Shown here piece after piece: positions 46,689-54,863 of a DNA stretch of 64,000 bases. Position 1 is the first letter of the stretch. Each line of letters opens with the position of its first letter. The notes under the pieces were generated by a model, which did no database searches, was not told the origin of the DNA, and saw only the letters and a list, made by a program, of their open reading frames with translations. A program made the translations under genes and the position numbers. Origin of the DNA: Bradyrhizobium guangxiense (GTDB taxonomy: Bacteria; Pseudomonadota; Alphaproteobacteria; Rhizobiales; Xanthobacteraceae); assembly GCF_004114915.1 (NCBI RefSeq), contig NZ_CP022219.1, forward strand, positions 5,858,501 to 5,922,500, read 5' to 3'.

Positions 46689-48292
46689 GCTTCCACCGCA
46701 CGGCCCTTGAGCGCGAACAGGCCGCGCGGGCGCTTTTGAATGAACAGGATGATGAGAACCAGGATGGCGATCTTGCCCAGCACGGCGCCGGCGACCGGCT
46801 CCAGGAACTTGTTGGCGATGCCGAGCGTGAAGGCGCCGACCAGCGTGCCCCAGAGATTGCCGACCCCGCCGAACACCACGACCATGAAACTGTCGATGAT
46901 ATAGCTCTGGCCGAGATTGGGGCTGACATTGTCGATCTGCGACAGTGCCACGCCGGCGATGCCGGCAATGCCCGAACCGAGGCCGAAGGTGAGTGCGTCG
47001 ACGCGCGAGGTGGCGATGCCCATCGAGGCCGCCATGCGGCGGTTCTGCGTCACCGCGCGCATCTCGAGGCCGAGCGCAGTGTAACGCAGCATCGCGAGCA
47101 GGATCGCGAACACGGCCAGCGTGAAGCAGAGGATCCAGAGCCGGTTATAGGTGATCGTGATCTGGCCGAGCTCGAACGCACCGCTCATCCAGGACGGATT
47201 GCCGACCTCGCGGTTGGTCGGGCCAAACATAGTGCGCACCGCCTGCTGCAGCACCAGCGAGAGGCCCCAGGTCGCAAGCAGCGTCTCCAGCGGACGGCCG
47301 TAGAGGAAGCGGATGATGCTGCGCTCGATCAGCACGCCGATCGCGCCGGCGACGACGAAGGCGAGGGGCACGGCGATCAGCAGCGAATAGTCGAACAGAC
47401 CGGGATAGCGGGTGCGGATCACCTCCTGCACCACGAAGGTGGTGTAGGCCCCGATCATCACCATCTCGCCATGCGCCATGTTGATGACGCCCATCACGCC
47501 GAACGTGATGGCGAGGCCGATCGCGGCGAGCAGCAACACCGAGCCGAGCGAGAGGCCGTACCAGGCATTCTGCACCATCGACCAGACCGCGAGCGAATTC
47601 TGGATCGAGCCGATGGCGCTCGCGGCGGCCTTGGCCACCGAGGCCGGCTGCTCGCCCATGCCGGTGAGCAGTGCCAGCGCTTCCTGGTCGCCGCGCGCCT
47701 TGAGCGTTGCGACCGCCTCAAGCTTCTCGACCTCGGAGGCGTCCGCCTTGAACAGCAGAATGGCGGCGCGGGCCTCGCCGAGCGCCGCCTTGACCGACTT
47801 GTTGGTTTCCTTGGCGAGCGCGGCATCGACCGCCTCGAGCGCAGTCTCCTCATGCGACTTGAAGACGGATTGCGCCGCCTGGAGCCGCGTTCCAACGTCC
47901 GGCGACTGCAGCGTCATGCTGCCGAGCGCGGCATCGACGCTGCGGCGCAGACGGTTGTTGAGGCGAACCGCGCTCGCGCTGTCGGGAACGCTGGCCACCG
48001 CCTCGCCGGTCGCGGCGTCGATCGACTTGCCGTCGGCGCCGGTGATGTAAACCTTCTTGCTGTCCGGATCGGCCATCAACCGGCCGTCCTGGAGCGCGCT
48101 GATGATGGGAAAGGCCAGCTTGTTGCCGCTGCTGGCGACCACACCGATTGCCTCTTCCGTGTCGGAGAAATCATCGTTGGCGAATTTGGCGACCCCGTCC
48201 TCGAACGGACCGGCGAAGGCCGGCAGCGCAAACGCGATCAGGAACAATGAGAGCGCAAGCGAACAGAGGCGTGCGGACAAATGGGCTGGCAC
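46685..48292 (-). CDS. urtB: Urea ABC transporter, permease UrtB with large periplasmic N-domain
   Basis: About 535 residues. The LivH-type permease is the C-terminal part (about 240-535: ITFGVMGVINMAHGEMVMIG, TWGLSLVLQQAVRTMFG). It is preceded by a signal-peptide-like segment (1-28, ALPAFA) and about 200 residues of helical, Ala-rich sequence (29-235) expected outside the membrane. This extended form is usual for proteobacterial UrtB. GTG 48292 is chosen because GGGGTC precedes it; an upstream frame to 48358 crosses the hairpin at 48319. Confidence 0.92.
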   Translation of the reverse strand: MPAHLSARLCSLALSLFLIAFALPAFAGPFEDGVAKFANDDFSDTEEAIGVVASSGNKLAFPIISALQDGRLMADPDSKKVYITGADGKSIDAATGEAVASVPDSASAVRLNNRLRRSVDAALGSMTLQSPDVGTRLQAAQSVFKSHEETALEAVDAALAKETNKSVKAALGEARAAILLFKADASEVEKLEAVATLKARGDQEALALLTGMGEQPASVAKAAASAIGSIQNSLAVWSMVQNAWYGLSLGSVLLLAAIGLAITFGVMGVINMAHGEMVMIGAYTTFVVQEVIRTRYPGLFDYSLLIAVPLAFVVAGAIGVLIERSIIRFLYGRPLETLLATWGLSLVLQQAVRTMFGPTNREVGNPSWMSGAFELGQITITYNRLWILCFTLAVFAILLAMLRYTALGLEMRAVTQNRRMAASMGIATSRVDALTFGLGSGIAGIAGVALSQIDNVSPNLGQSYIIDSFMVVVFGGVGNLWGTLVGAFTLGIANKFLEPVAGAVLGKIAILVLIILFIQKRPRGLFALKGRAVEA

Positions 48293-48318
48293 TGTGAATG
48301 ACCCCGGCAGAAATGAGT

Positions 48319-48348
48319 GGAGAAGGCGGCGGGATCGCCGCCTTCTCC
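48319..48348 (-). promoter_or_regulatory. Intercistronic stem-loop between urtA and urtB
   Basis: The perfect 13-bp inverted repeat GGAGAAGGCGGCG/CGCCGCCTTCTCC has a 4-nt loop. It has no T-tract on the minus strand, so it is probably not a full terminator. Hairpins after binding-protein genes often protect the upstream mRNA and raise binding protein over permease. That is the likely role here. Confidence 0.75.
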
Positions 48349-48376
48349 GATCTTGCAATGGAGTGTCAGACCCGGA

Positions 48377-49705
48377 TCAGGAGCCCGAACCGAGGCACTT
48401 GTTGGTCTTGGTGTTGAAGTTGCCGCACTTCTTGCCGACCCAGTCGCCGATCAGGTCCTTGGAGCCCTCGAGCTCCTTCGACCAGGCATCGCCCGCGACG
48501 AGGCCCGGGGTCTTCCAGACCACGTCGAACTGGCCGTTGGCCTTGATTTCGCCGATGAACACCGGCTTGGTGATGTGGTGGTTCGGCAGCATCTTCGACA
48601 CGCCGCCGGTCAGGTTCGGCGCCTCGATGCCGGGAAGCGCGTCGATCACCTTGTCCGGATCGGTCGACTTCACCTTCTCAACCGCCTTCACCCACATGTT
48701 GAAACCGATCACGTGCGCTTCCATCGGATCGTTGGTCACGCGCTTCGGATTCTTGGTGTAGGCCTGCCATTCCTTGATGAACTTCTCGTTCGACCCGTCC
48801 TTGGTCTTGATCGACTCGAAGTAGTTCCAGGCGGCGAGATGACCGACCAGCGGCTTGGTGTCGATGCCGGCGAGCTCTTCCTCACCGACCGAGAACGCCA
48901 CCACCGGGATGTCCTTCGCCTTGATGCCCTGGTTGCCGAGCTCCTTGTAGAAGGGAACGTTGGCGTCGCCGTTGATGGTCGAGACCACCGCGGTCTTCTT
49001 GCCGGCCGAGCCGAACTTCTTGATGTCGGCCACGATCGTCTGCCAGTCGGAGTGACCGAACGGCGTGTAGTTGATCATGATGTCTTCCTGGGCGACACCC
49101 TTGGACTTCAGGTAGGCTTCCAGGATCTTGTTGGTGGTGCGCGGATAGACGTAGTCGGTGCCCGCGAGCACCCAGCGCTTCACCTTCTCTTCCTTCATCA
49201 GGTAGTCGACGGCGGGGATCGCCTGCTGGTTCGGCGCCGCACCGGTGTAGAACACGTTGCGCTCGCTCTCCTCACCCTCGTACTGCACGGGGTAGAACAG
49301 GATGTTGTTCAGCTCCTTGAAGACCGGGAGCACCGACTTGCGGGACACCGAGGTCCAGCAGCCGAACACCACCGAGACCTTGTCCTTGGTGATCAGCTCG
49401 CGCGCCTTCTCGGCGAACAGCGGCCAGTTCGACGCGGGGTCGACGACGACGGCTTCGAGCTTCTTGCCGAGAACGCCGCCCTTCTTGTTCTGCTCGTCGA
49501 TCAGGAAAAGGATGGTGTCCTTCAGCGTGGTCTCGCTGATGGCCATGGTGCCGGAAAGGGAGTGCAGCACGCCGACCTTGATGGTCCCGTCGGCGGCCTT
49601 CGCGCCAGTCAATGAAGCCAGACCGAGCATCAATCCGGCGGTCGCGGCGAGCACGCCGCGGCGGCTAAATGACGCCGCTATATCGTGAGTAGATTTGCTA
49701 AGCAT
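48377..49705 (-). CDS. urtA: Urea ABC transporter, substrate-binding protein UrtA
   Basis: 442 residues with a twin-arginine-like signal (SRRGVLAATAG at 14-24, cleavage near AKA-AD). The mature part has KVGVLHSLSGTMAISETTLKD, WTSVSRKSVLPVFKELNNIL and YPVQYEGEESERNVFYTGAAPNQQ, which are highly typical of UrtA/AmiC-fold urea binders. It leads the urt-ure cluster, with a sigma-54 promoter about 77 bp upstream. Confidence 0.96.
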   Translation of the reverse strand: MLSKSTHDIAASFSRRGVLAATAGLMLGLASLTGAKAADGTIKVGVLHSLSGTMAISETTLKDTILFLIDEQNKKGGVLGKKLEAVVVDPASNWPLFAEKARELITKDKVSVVFGCWTSVSRKSVLPVFKELNNILFYPVQYEGEESERNVFYTGAAPNQQAIPAVDYLMKEEKVKRWVLAGTDYVYPRTTNKILEAYLKSKGVAQEDIMINYTPFGHSDWQTIVADIKKFGSAGKKTAVVSTINGDANVPFYKELGNQGIKAKDIPVVAFSVGEEELAGIDTKPLVGHLAAWNYFESIKTKDGSNEKFIKEWQAYTKNPKRVTNDPMEAHVIGFNMWVKAVEKVKSTDPDKVIDALPGIEAPNLTGGVSKMLPNHHITKPVFIGEIKANGQFDVVWKTPGLVAGDAWSKELEGSKDLIGDWVGKKCGNFNTKTNKCLGSGS

Positions 49706-49781
49706 GAGTGTCTCATCTCCCTGACGCAGACGTGAAAAACGCTGCGAAACGGCCCCACGGCCGCCTGCGATTAACGGATTC

Positions 49782-49796
49782 GCAAGAACCGTGCCA
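49782..49796 (-). promoter_or_regulatory. Sigma-54 (RpoN) promoter of the urt-ure cluster
   Basis: On the minus strand the sequence reads TGGCACG-GTTC-TTGC, an exact match to the RpoN consensus TGGCACG-N4-TTGC. The -24 GG and -12 GC fall about 77-91 bp before the urtA ATG. This predicts nitrogen-starvation control through NtrC. It is the only exact match I noticed in the window. Confidence 0.88.
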
Positions 49797-49871
49797 TGGG
49801 CTAAGCACCCAATAAGCCTTTGATTCCATGACGAGAACTGTCGGAAAACAAAGTTTCGCGGCGAGCAGACG

Positions 49872-49973
49872 GCTCAAATTTTGAGCAATCCAAATGTATG
49901 CCAAAGCGGCAGGCGGATTATTATTTTAGCAAATTGTCCGTTCTGGCTAAATTTCCGGCACAACTATTTGTGC
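49872..49973 (-). promoter_or_regulatory. Candidate activator-binding dyads upstream of the urt promoter
   Basis: Two dyads lie 75-190 bp upstream of the sigma-54 promoter. GCTCAAA-T-TTTGAGC at 49872-49886 is a perfect 15-bp palindrome. GCACAA-CTAT-TTGTGC at 49958-49973 resembles the NtrC pattern GCAC-N7-GTGC but has N8. TTTAGC and GCTAAA at 49925-49951 form a third weak pair. An NtrC enhancer is expected in this interval. Confidence 0.5.
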
Positions 49974-50185
49974 ACGGCAATCGCCATTTGCGACCAGCGT
50001 GCCTTGAAAGCGCCCCCTCGATGTTCCATATGAACGGTGAGATCTCTTGCGAATCAAGGGGTCATAGCGAGCCGCGTGTTCTTAAGCCCCCTGCGGGCCT
50101 CTGGCTTGCCCCATATCTCCCAAGCCATCCGACACCCCAAACACGCAGGTGTCTTCTCGACACCCTTTTGCGCGCGCCGCGCTAG
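49974..50185. other. Upstream region of rhlE
   Basis: This part of the 480-bp gap between the divergent urtA and rhlE genes probably carries the rhlE promoter and leader. No coding frame with family character was seen. A repeated CCCC/GGGG pairing near 50058-50098 may form a hairpin. Confidence 0.3.
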
Positions 50186-51769
50186 ATGCGCCGGGCGTTC
50201 GCTTTTGACATGGAAAGAACCCCACTTTTGACTTCGTTTCAGGACTTCGGCCTCGCCGAACCCATCGCGCGCGCTCTTCAGGAAGAGAATTACGTCACCC
50301 CCACCCCAATCCAGGCTCAGACCATTCCGCTGGCGCTGACCGGCCGCGATGTCGTCGGCATCGCCCAGACCGGCACCGGCAAGACTGCCTCCTTCGCACT
50401 GCCGATCCTGCACCGCCTGCTCGAGCATCGTATCAAGCCGCAGCCGAAGACGGCCCGCGTGCTGGTGTTGTCGCCGACCCGCGAACTGTCCGGCCAGATC
50501 CTCGACAGCTTCAATGCCTATGGCCGCCACATCCGCCTGTCCTCGACGCTTGCCATCGGCGGCGTGCCGATGGGCCGCCAGGTCCGCGCCCTGATGCAGG
50601 GCGTCGAGGTGCTGGTCGCCACCCCCGGCCGCCTGCTCGACCTCGTGCAGAGCAACGGGTTGAAGCTCTCCAGCGTCGAATTCCTCGTGCTCGACGAGGC
50701 CGATCGCATGCTCGACATGGGGTTCATCAACGACATTCGTAAGATCGTCGCCAAACTGCCGATCAAGCGACAGACGCTGTTTTTCTCGGCGACCATGCCG
50801 AAGGACATCGCCGAGCTCGCCGATTCCATGCTGCGCGACCCCGCCCGCGTCGCGGTGACCCCGGTCTCCTCGACCGCCGAGCGAATCAACCAGCGCATCC
50901 TCCAGGTCGACTTCTCGGCCAAGCCCGCCTTCCTGACCAAGCTGCTGCAGGACGCGGCGATCAATCGGGCGCTGGTCTTCACCCGCACCAAGCACGGTGC
51001 CGACAAGGTGGTGAAGACGCTGGCCAAGGCCGGCATCGCGGCCAACGCCATCCATGGCAACAAGTCGCAGAACCATCGCGAGCGCACGCTCGCCCAGTTT
51101 CGCTCGGGCGAGATCCGCACCCTGGTCGCCACCGACATCGCGGCCCGCGGCATCGACGTCGACGGGATCAGCCACGTCATCAATTTCGACCTGCCCAACG
51201 TGCCGGAAACCTACGTTCACCGCATCGGCCGCACCGCGCGCGCCGGCGCTGACGGCACCGCGATCTCGCTGGTGGCCGGCGGCGAGGAGCTCAGCTACCT
51301 GCGCGACATCGAACGGCTGATCCGCGTGGCGCTGCCGCGCGAAGACCATCGCACCGATGCCGGCCGCCGCGATGCCGGTCCCCCCCCGCCGCAGCAACGG
51401 CAGGGCCGCCCGGGCCGTCAAGGCCAGCGTCCGCAGGGCGCCCGGCATGGCGACGGACGGCGTGGCGACGAGCGACATGCCGAGGGACGCCACCACAGTG
51501 GCGGCAGGCACGGCGACGGACGGCCGGGCGAAGGACGCCATGGCGAGGGCAGGCCTGTTGATGGCAGGCCCGGTGATGGCCACACGGCCTCCAAGGGGTC
51601 TCGCCGCCGCCGCGGTTCCGGTGGTAAGATGACCTTCTCACCAGCCGATCGGTCGGAACAGCGTCCAGCGCATAGCGCCGGCAAGCCTGATGGAATACAA
51701 GGCGTTGCCTTTTTGCGTCGCGAGAGCCGCCCCACCGGCCGACCGAACCGCAACCCTCATTCGAACTAA
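50186..51769 (+). CDS. rhlE: DEAD-box RNA helicase, RhlE type, with Arg/Gly-rich tail
   Basis: A 527-residue helicase. It has the Q motif TPTPIQAQTIP (39-49), motif I AQTGTGKT (60-67), PTRELSGQ, motif II DEAD, SAT, the C-terminal domain ATDIAARGIDV and HRIGRTARAG. From about residue 385 there is a low-complexity tail of G/R/H/D (repeats like GRHGDGRPGEGR) ending in RRRRGSGGK plus 40 residues. Such tails bind RNA and promote condensates. The start is 50186 or ATG 50210. It remodels RNA, probably in cold adaptation given the infA and cspA neighbours. Confidence 0.93.
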   Translation: MRRAFAFDMERTPLLTSFQDFGLAEPIARALQEENYVTPTPIQAQTIPLALTGRDVVGIAQTGTGKTASFALPILHRLLEHRIKPQPKTARVLVLSPTRELSGQILDSFNAYGRHIRLSSTLAIGGVPMGRQVRALMQGVEVLVATPGRLLDLVQSNGLKLSSVEFLVLDEADRMLDMGFINDIRKIVAKLPIKRQTLFFSATMPKDIAELADSMLRDPARVAVTPVSSTAERINQRILQVDFSAKPAFLTKLLQDAAINRALVFTRTKHGADKVVKTLAKAGIAANAIHGNKSQNHRERTLAQFRSGEIRTLVATDIAARGIDVDGISHVINFDLPNVPETYVHRIGRTARAGADGTAISLVAGGEELSYLRDIERLIRVALPREDHRTDAGRRDAGPPPPQQRQGRPGRQGQRPQGARHGDGRRGDERHAEGRHHSGGRHGDGRPGEGRHGEGRPVDGRPGDGHTASKGSRRRRGSGGKMTFSPADRSEQRPAHSAGKPDGIQGVAFLRRESRPTGRPNRNPHSN

Positions 51770-51793
51770 CAGTCTACGACTGGAGACACCCAC

Positions 51794-52081
51794 ATGGCTA
51801 AGGAAGAGCTGATCCAGTTCGAAGGACTGGTCACCGAAATCCTCCCCGACGCCCGCTACCGCGTGCAGCTCGACGCCGGGCACGAAATCGTCGCCTACAC
51901 CGCCGGCAAGATGAAGAAGAACCGCATCAAGACGCTGGCGGGCGACCGCGTGACGGTCGAGATGTCGCCCTACGACCTGGAGAAGGGCCGGCTGATTTTC
52001 CGCCACAAGGACGAACGTCCCAGCACGGCTGGCGGACCGCCCCGGCCCGGACAGCGCGGCGGCCAGTTCCGCCGCCGCTAA
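51794..52081 (+). CDS. infA: Translation initiation factor IF-1 with C-terminal RG extension
   Basis: 95 residues. The OB-fold core (1-72) is canonical: [68 protein letters not shown]. Typical IF-1 ends there at about 72. This one adds 23 residues rich in Pro, Gly and Arg, ending GQFRRR. It starts 24 bp after rhlE and is probably co-transcribed with it. It may be a second, condition-specific IF-1 rather than the housekeeping copy. Confidence 0.93.
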   Translation: MAKEELIQFEGLVTEILPDARYRVQLDAGHEIVAYTAGKMKKNRIKTLAGDRVTVEMSPYDLEKGRLIFRHKDERPSTAGGPPRPGQRGGQFRRR

Positions 52082-52127
52082 CCGAGGGCCGACGCGCGAG
52101 CGCGGCAGTAAAATTCCGACCTGTTTA

Positions 52128-52216
52128 TTGATCCGCCGCGGACAGAGCGGCGGATCAAAAAATCGTGCGCGTCCGGATTGTTTTGAGGCCCGAATTCCGA
52201 TAAAAGGAATTTATCG
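52128..52216 (+). promoter_or_regulatory. Structured leader between infA and cspA
   Basis: Two perfect hairpins stand upstream of cspA. One is TTGATCCGCCGC/GCGGCGGATCAA with a 7-nt loop (52128-52158). The other is CGATAAA-AGGAA-TTTATCG (52198-52216), whose loop is purine rich like a ribosome-binding site. The first lacks a T-tract on either strand, so it is a poor terminator. A temperature-responsive leader is plausible. Confidence 0.5.
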
Positions 52217-52350
52217 ATTTTCGGCCGGACGACATTAGCATCCACCGGTATAGCCGGTTCAGACACGCTGACGACCCTTCCAAAAATTCGATCTAACCGG
52301 CCTGCGCAAGCGGGCTCTCACATTGTGTTATCTGAGAAGGGACTACCCCC

Positions 52351-52563
52351 GTGAGCATGGGAACCGTGAAGTGGTTTAACGCGACCAAAGGCTTCGGCTT
52401 CATTCAGCCCGACGATGGCGGCCAGGACGTGTTCGTTCACATCAGCGCTGTCGAGCGCGCCGGCCTCGGCACGCTCCGTGAAGGTCAGAAGATCTCCTAC
52501 GAGGTCGTGGCCGACCGCCGCTCCGGCAAATCGGCAGCAGACAACCTCCGCGCCGCAGGCTGA
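52351..52563 (+). CDS. cspA: Cold-shock protein (CspA family)
   Basis: 70 residues, an OB-fold cold-shock domain with RNP1 [11 protein letters not shown] and RNP2 VFVHISAVE. It binds single-stranded nucleic acid and melts mRNA structure. GTG 52351 is preferred because GAAGGGA lies 9 nt before it; ATG 52357 is the alternative. It has a structured leader and its own terminator. Confidence 0.94.
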   Translation: MSMGTVKWFNATKGFGFIQPDDGGQDVFVHISAVERAGLGTLREGQKISYEVVADRRSGKSAADNLRAAG

Positions 52564-52604
52564 ACCGGCCGGGCGCTTGGCCCGATCGGCTCGCGAGAAA
52601 CAAG

Positions 52605-52633
52605 AAGGCCGTGCATAGCGCACGGCCTTTTTC
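52605..52633 (+). terminator. Rho-independent terminator of cspA
   Basis: The stem AAGGCCGTGC/GCACGGCCTT has a 5-nt loop ATAGC and runs into a T stretch. It lies 41 bp after the stop codon. Confidence 0.9.
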
Positions 52634-52730
52634 ATTCATGCCCGCTGGCGGATGTCAGCACGAGGACGGTACGCCGTTGTAGGGCAACGCAAGTGACTTG
52701 ACGCGGCCGCGCGTAGGACAGATCGCTCAG

Positions 52731-53228
52731 CTAGTTGGGCTTGGTGCCCCCACTGCCGCCACCGCTGGCGCTGCTGCTCAGCGAACCGGCTTGGCTCATC
52801 GTATTGTTGAAATAGGTGTCGCTGTCGCCGAGCGTCACGCGACGCTGGCAAAGCGGCACGCAGCTGTAGGATTCCCGCTCGATCCCGCGATAGACGGTGA
52901 CGAGCCGGTCGCTAGGGCCTTCGACCTGGATCTGGCGATCGACCAGAATCTCGCCGCTCCGGTCGAGCGCAATGAAATTGGTGGCACCGTAGCCCTTGCC
53001 GGTCACGACGATCATGCCGCCGGGCTGGAGCGTGACGTCGGCGATCAGGGGATTGCCGACCACGATGGTCGCCACCTTGCCTGGCAGCCGCACCAGCTTG
53101 GCCTGGTCGACATTGACGGCGATGGTGTCGGCGGTGGACTCGGCTGAGCCGGCAGCCGGCGACGCCAGCACTGCGGCAGCAACCAGAAGACAGATGCGCG
53201 CCTGACGGCGCAGCAATTCCTTACGCAT
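52731..53228 (-). CDS. Stand-alone secretin/pilus N-domain protein (CpaC N-terminal-like)
   Basis: A 165-residue exported protein. After a signal peptide (1-30) it holds the T2SS/T3SS pilus N-terminal domain: AKLVRLPGKVATIVVGNPLI, ADVTLQPGGMIVVTGKGYG, ATNFIALDRSG. This is the same module as residues 50-130 of CpaC at 56435. No secretin domain follows. The tail has a CVPLC pair near 122-126 and a Ser/Gly-rich end. It could be a pilotin-like or periplasmic accessory of the nearby Flp pilus machine (inference). Confidence 0.85.
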   Translation of the reverse strand: MRKELLRRQARICLLVAAAVLASPAAGSAESTADTIAVNVDQAKLVRLPGKVATIVVGNPLIADVTLQPGGMIVVTGKGYGATNFIALDRSGEILVDRQIQVEGPSDRLVTVYRGIERESYSCVPLCQRRVTLGDSDTYFNNTMSQAGSLSSSASGGGSGGTKPN

Positions 53229-53385
53229 ACTCTTACCCCCGGGACGTCACAAACCGGCAGAAGCGAACGGATAACAGCGGAGCCGGTGCCCGACCCGACT
53301 AACCTGCCTTTAATTCGTGAACGTTCCGCAAACTCCGGGACTATTGTTTGAGCGGACCGGTATTTACGCTCTCGATATCCCCGTC

Positions 53386-54213
53386 CTAGCGGCGGAACGG
53401 GTAGGCCAATTGGCCCACGATCTCCTTCGGGATCGTCGCTTCGTCCTTGCCGTAATCCTGCGGCAGGCGCCCCTCTGGCATGCGGAAGGTACCGAACAGC
53501 ACGTCCCAGACCGGGAACGTCCCGGCGAAATTGGTGTTGCCGCCCTCTTCGAGCGGGGTGTGGTGCCAACGGTGGAACACCGGCGTTGCCAGCACATATT
53601 TGAAGGGTCCGAAAGTCCAGTTCAGGTTGGCGTGGACGAAGGCCGAATGGAAGGTGGTGAACGGGCCGACCCAGATCATGATGTTCGGGGAGATGCCGGC
53701 CATCAGCAGCACGACGTCGACGCCGATCGTCCCGAGCATGAGATTGATGGGATGGAAGCGGGCCGCGGAGATCCACCCGATCTCCTCCGACGAATGGTGG
53801 ATGGCGTGATACTTCCAGAAGCCGCCGTCGTGGAAAAGCCGGTGCAGCCAATACAGCATGAAATCGGACAGCACCAGGAACAGCAGGGCTTGCACCCACA
53901 CGGGCAGCTGCGACAGCGGGCCGTGGCCGTTGTCGTAGAAGGCAATGAGCTCGTCGGCATCGTGGATGTTGAAGACGACGCTGGCACCGACGATCAGAAG
54001 TCCGATCCGCATGGTCCGGGCGAACACCGGAACGAAGAACCAGTAGCAGATGTCGGTGACGATCTCCCGCTTGCGCCACCACGGCGCGCCGGGATTGCAG
54101 GCCCAGAAATGCTCGAGCACGGTGAAGACCGCCGCGAGCACCAAGGTGACGGGGACGACCTTTACGATAGTCTCGCCGAGCATCAGGGCGACTTGCATGG
54201 GCAGGCTCGACAT
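53386..54213 (-). CDS. Sterol desaturase/fatty-acid hydroxylase family membrane protein
   Basis: 275 residues with about five membrane helices and the di-iron His boxes HRLFH (about 129-133), HAIHHSSEE (141-149) and HRWHHTPLE (near 214). The family hydroxylates or desaturates lipids at the membrane; hopanoid, ornithine-lipid or carotenoid substrates are possible. The substrate is not assignable. It is isolated between pilus genes on the opposite strand. Confidence 0.9.
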   Translation of the reverse strand: MSSLPMQVALMLGETIVKVVPVTLVLAAVFTVLEHFWACNPGAPWWRKREIVTDICYWFFVPVFARTMRIGLLIVGASVVFNIHDADELIAFYDNGHGPLSQLPVWVQALLFLVLSDFMLYWLHRLFHDGGFWKYHAIHHSSEEIGWISAARFHPINLMLGTIGVDVVLLMAGISPNIMIWVGPFTTFHSAFVHANLNWTFGPFKYVLATPVFHRWHHTPLEEGGNTNFAGTFPVWDVLFGTFRMPEGRLPQDYGKDEATIPKEIVGQLAYPFRR

Positions 54214-54480
54214 CGTCGCCTCTCTCCGCGGATTCCAGTTCTCTTACGCCTACTCCGTGAAATTTAAGGGAGGGTGAAACCGCCGACGCGCTGACGATGT
54301 ATCTGGAACCAACGCGAATTGGAGCCGCGGTCTTAAGGCGAAATTCACTCTGGGCCAAAGCATCGCGCCAGACGGGGGTTTGCGCGATCGAATTAACTCT
54401 ACCGAAAGAGCTCGGCTCTCATGGTTATTGGGTCAAAGACGGCGCCGAACGAGGCGATCCAACCCCAATGGAGTTTGTTC
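54214..54480. other. Upstream region of flp
   Basis: This 267-bp gap should contain the flp promoter. TTAA-N7-TTCA at 54333-54347 is a weak CtrA-like site. An in-frame ATG at 54421 is ignored because pilin homology and GGAG spacing support 54481. Confidence 0.35.
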
Positions 54481-54645
54481 ATGAAGAACTTGATTGCGCG
54501 TTTCGCGAAGGATGAATCCGGCGCCACCGCCATCGAATACGGTCTGATCGCCGCCGGCATCGCGCTGGCCATCATCACCGTCGTCAACAATCTCGGCAGC
54601 ACGCTGAACACCAAGTTCTCCGCGATCAGCAGCTCGCTGAAGTAA
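54481..54645 (+). CDS. flp: Flp-family type IVb major pilin
   Basis: 54 residues, a typical Flp prepilin. It has a short leader with Lys/Arg, a processing site G14/A15, Glu at +5 and Tyr at +6 (GATAIEYGLIAA), and a hydrophobic helix to residue 36. It is cleaved by CpaA and assembled into adhesive Flp pili. GGAG stands 8-11 nt before the ATG. The gene has its own terminator, giving high pilin output over the machine genes. Confidence 0.95.
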   Translation: MKNLIARFAKDESGATAIEYGLIAAGIALAIITVVNNLGSTLNTKFSAISSSLK

Positions 54646-54669
54646 GCGGACAGGCCAACGACGGCAAAA

Positions 54670-54697
54670 GCCCCGGACCTCCGGGGCCTTTGTTTTT
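54670..54697 (+). terminator. Rho-independent terminator of flp
   Basis: The stem GCCCCGG/CCGGGGC with loop ACCT is followed by CTTTGTTTTT. It lies 24 bp after the flp stop. Confidence 0.88.
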
Positions 54698-54716
54698 CTG
54701 AAGACGGCGAGTTCCA

Positions 54717-54863
54717 GTGGCGTTGCGCGAGTACAGAACCGATGCCGCAGTCGCGGCGAACCAGACAGGGGCGGCGCAGGCCGGCTCGCCAGTCTATTGG
54801 GTCTGCCTTGCGCTGCTGCTTGCAACCGTCGCGCTCGCCGCACGGATCGCCAGCCTCTGGTAA
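54717..54863 (+). CDS. Putative 48-residue single-pass membrane protein between flp and cpaA
   Basis: An open frame from GTG 54717 encodes VALREYRTDAAVAANQ, a Gly/Ala linker, then one hydrophobic helix (about 27-45, YWVCLALLLATVALAARIA) and a short end SLW. Its GC3 is high like real genes here. No family was recognised and the ribosome-binding site is weak (GGCGAGTTCCA). Position in the pilus locus suggests a pilus accessory, but it may be non-coding. Confidence 0.45.
   Translation: MALREYRTDAAVAANQTGAAQAGSPVYWVCLALLLATVALAARIASLW

Noticed and set aside
43791..46739. A 982-codon plus-strand open frame opposite ureD-urtE-urtD-urtC
   Set aside because: It is antisense to clear, full-length transport and urease genes. 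Its product is His/Asp/Arg/Gln-rich without domains, the usual effect of GC-rich codons read on the other strand.
52128..52158. Rho-independent terminator after infA
   Set aside because: The stem is strong but is followed by A residues on the plus strand and has no T-tract on the minus strand, so it is listed as leader structure.
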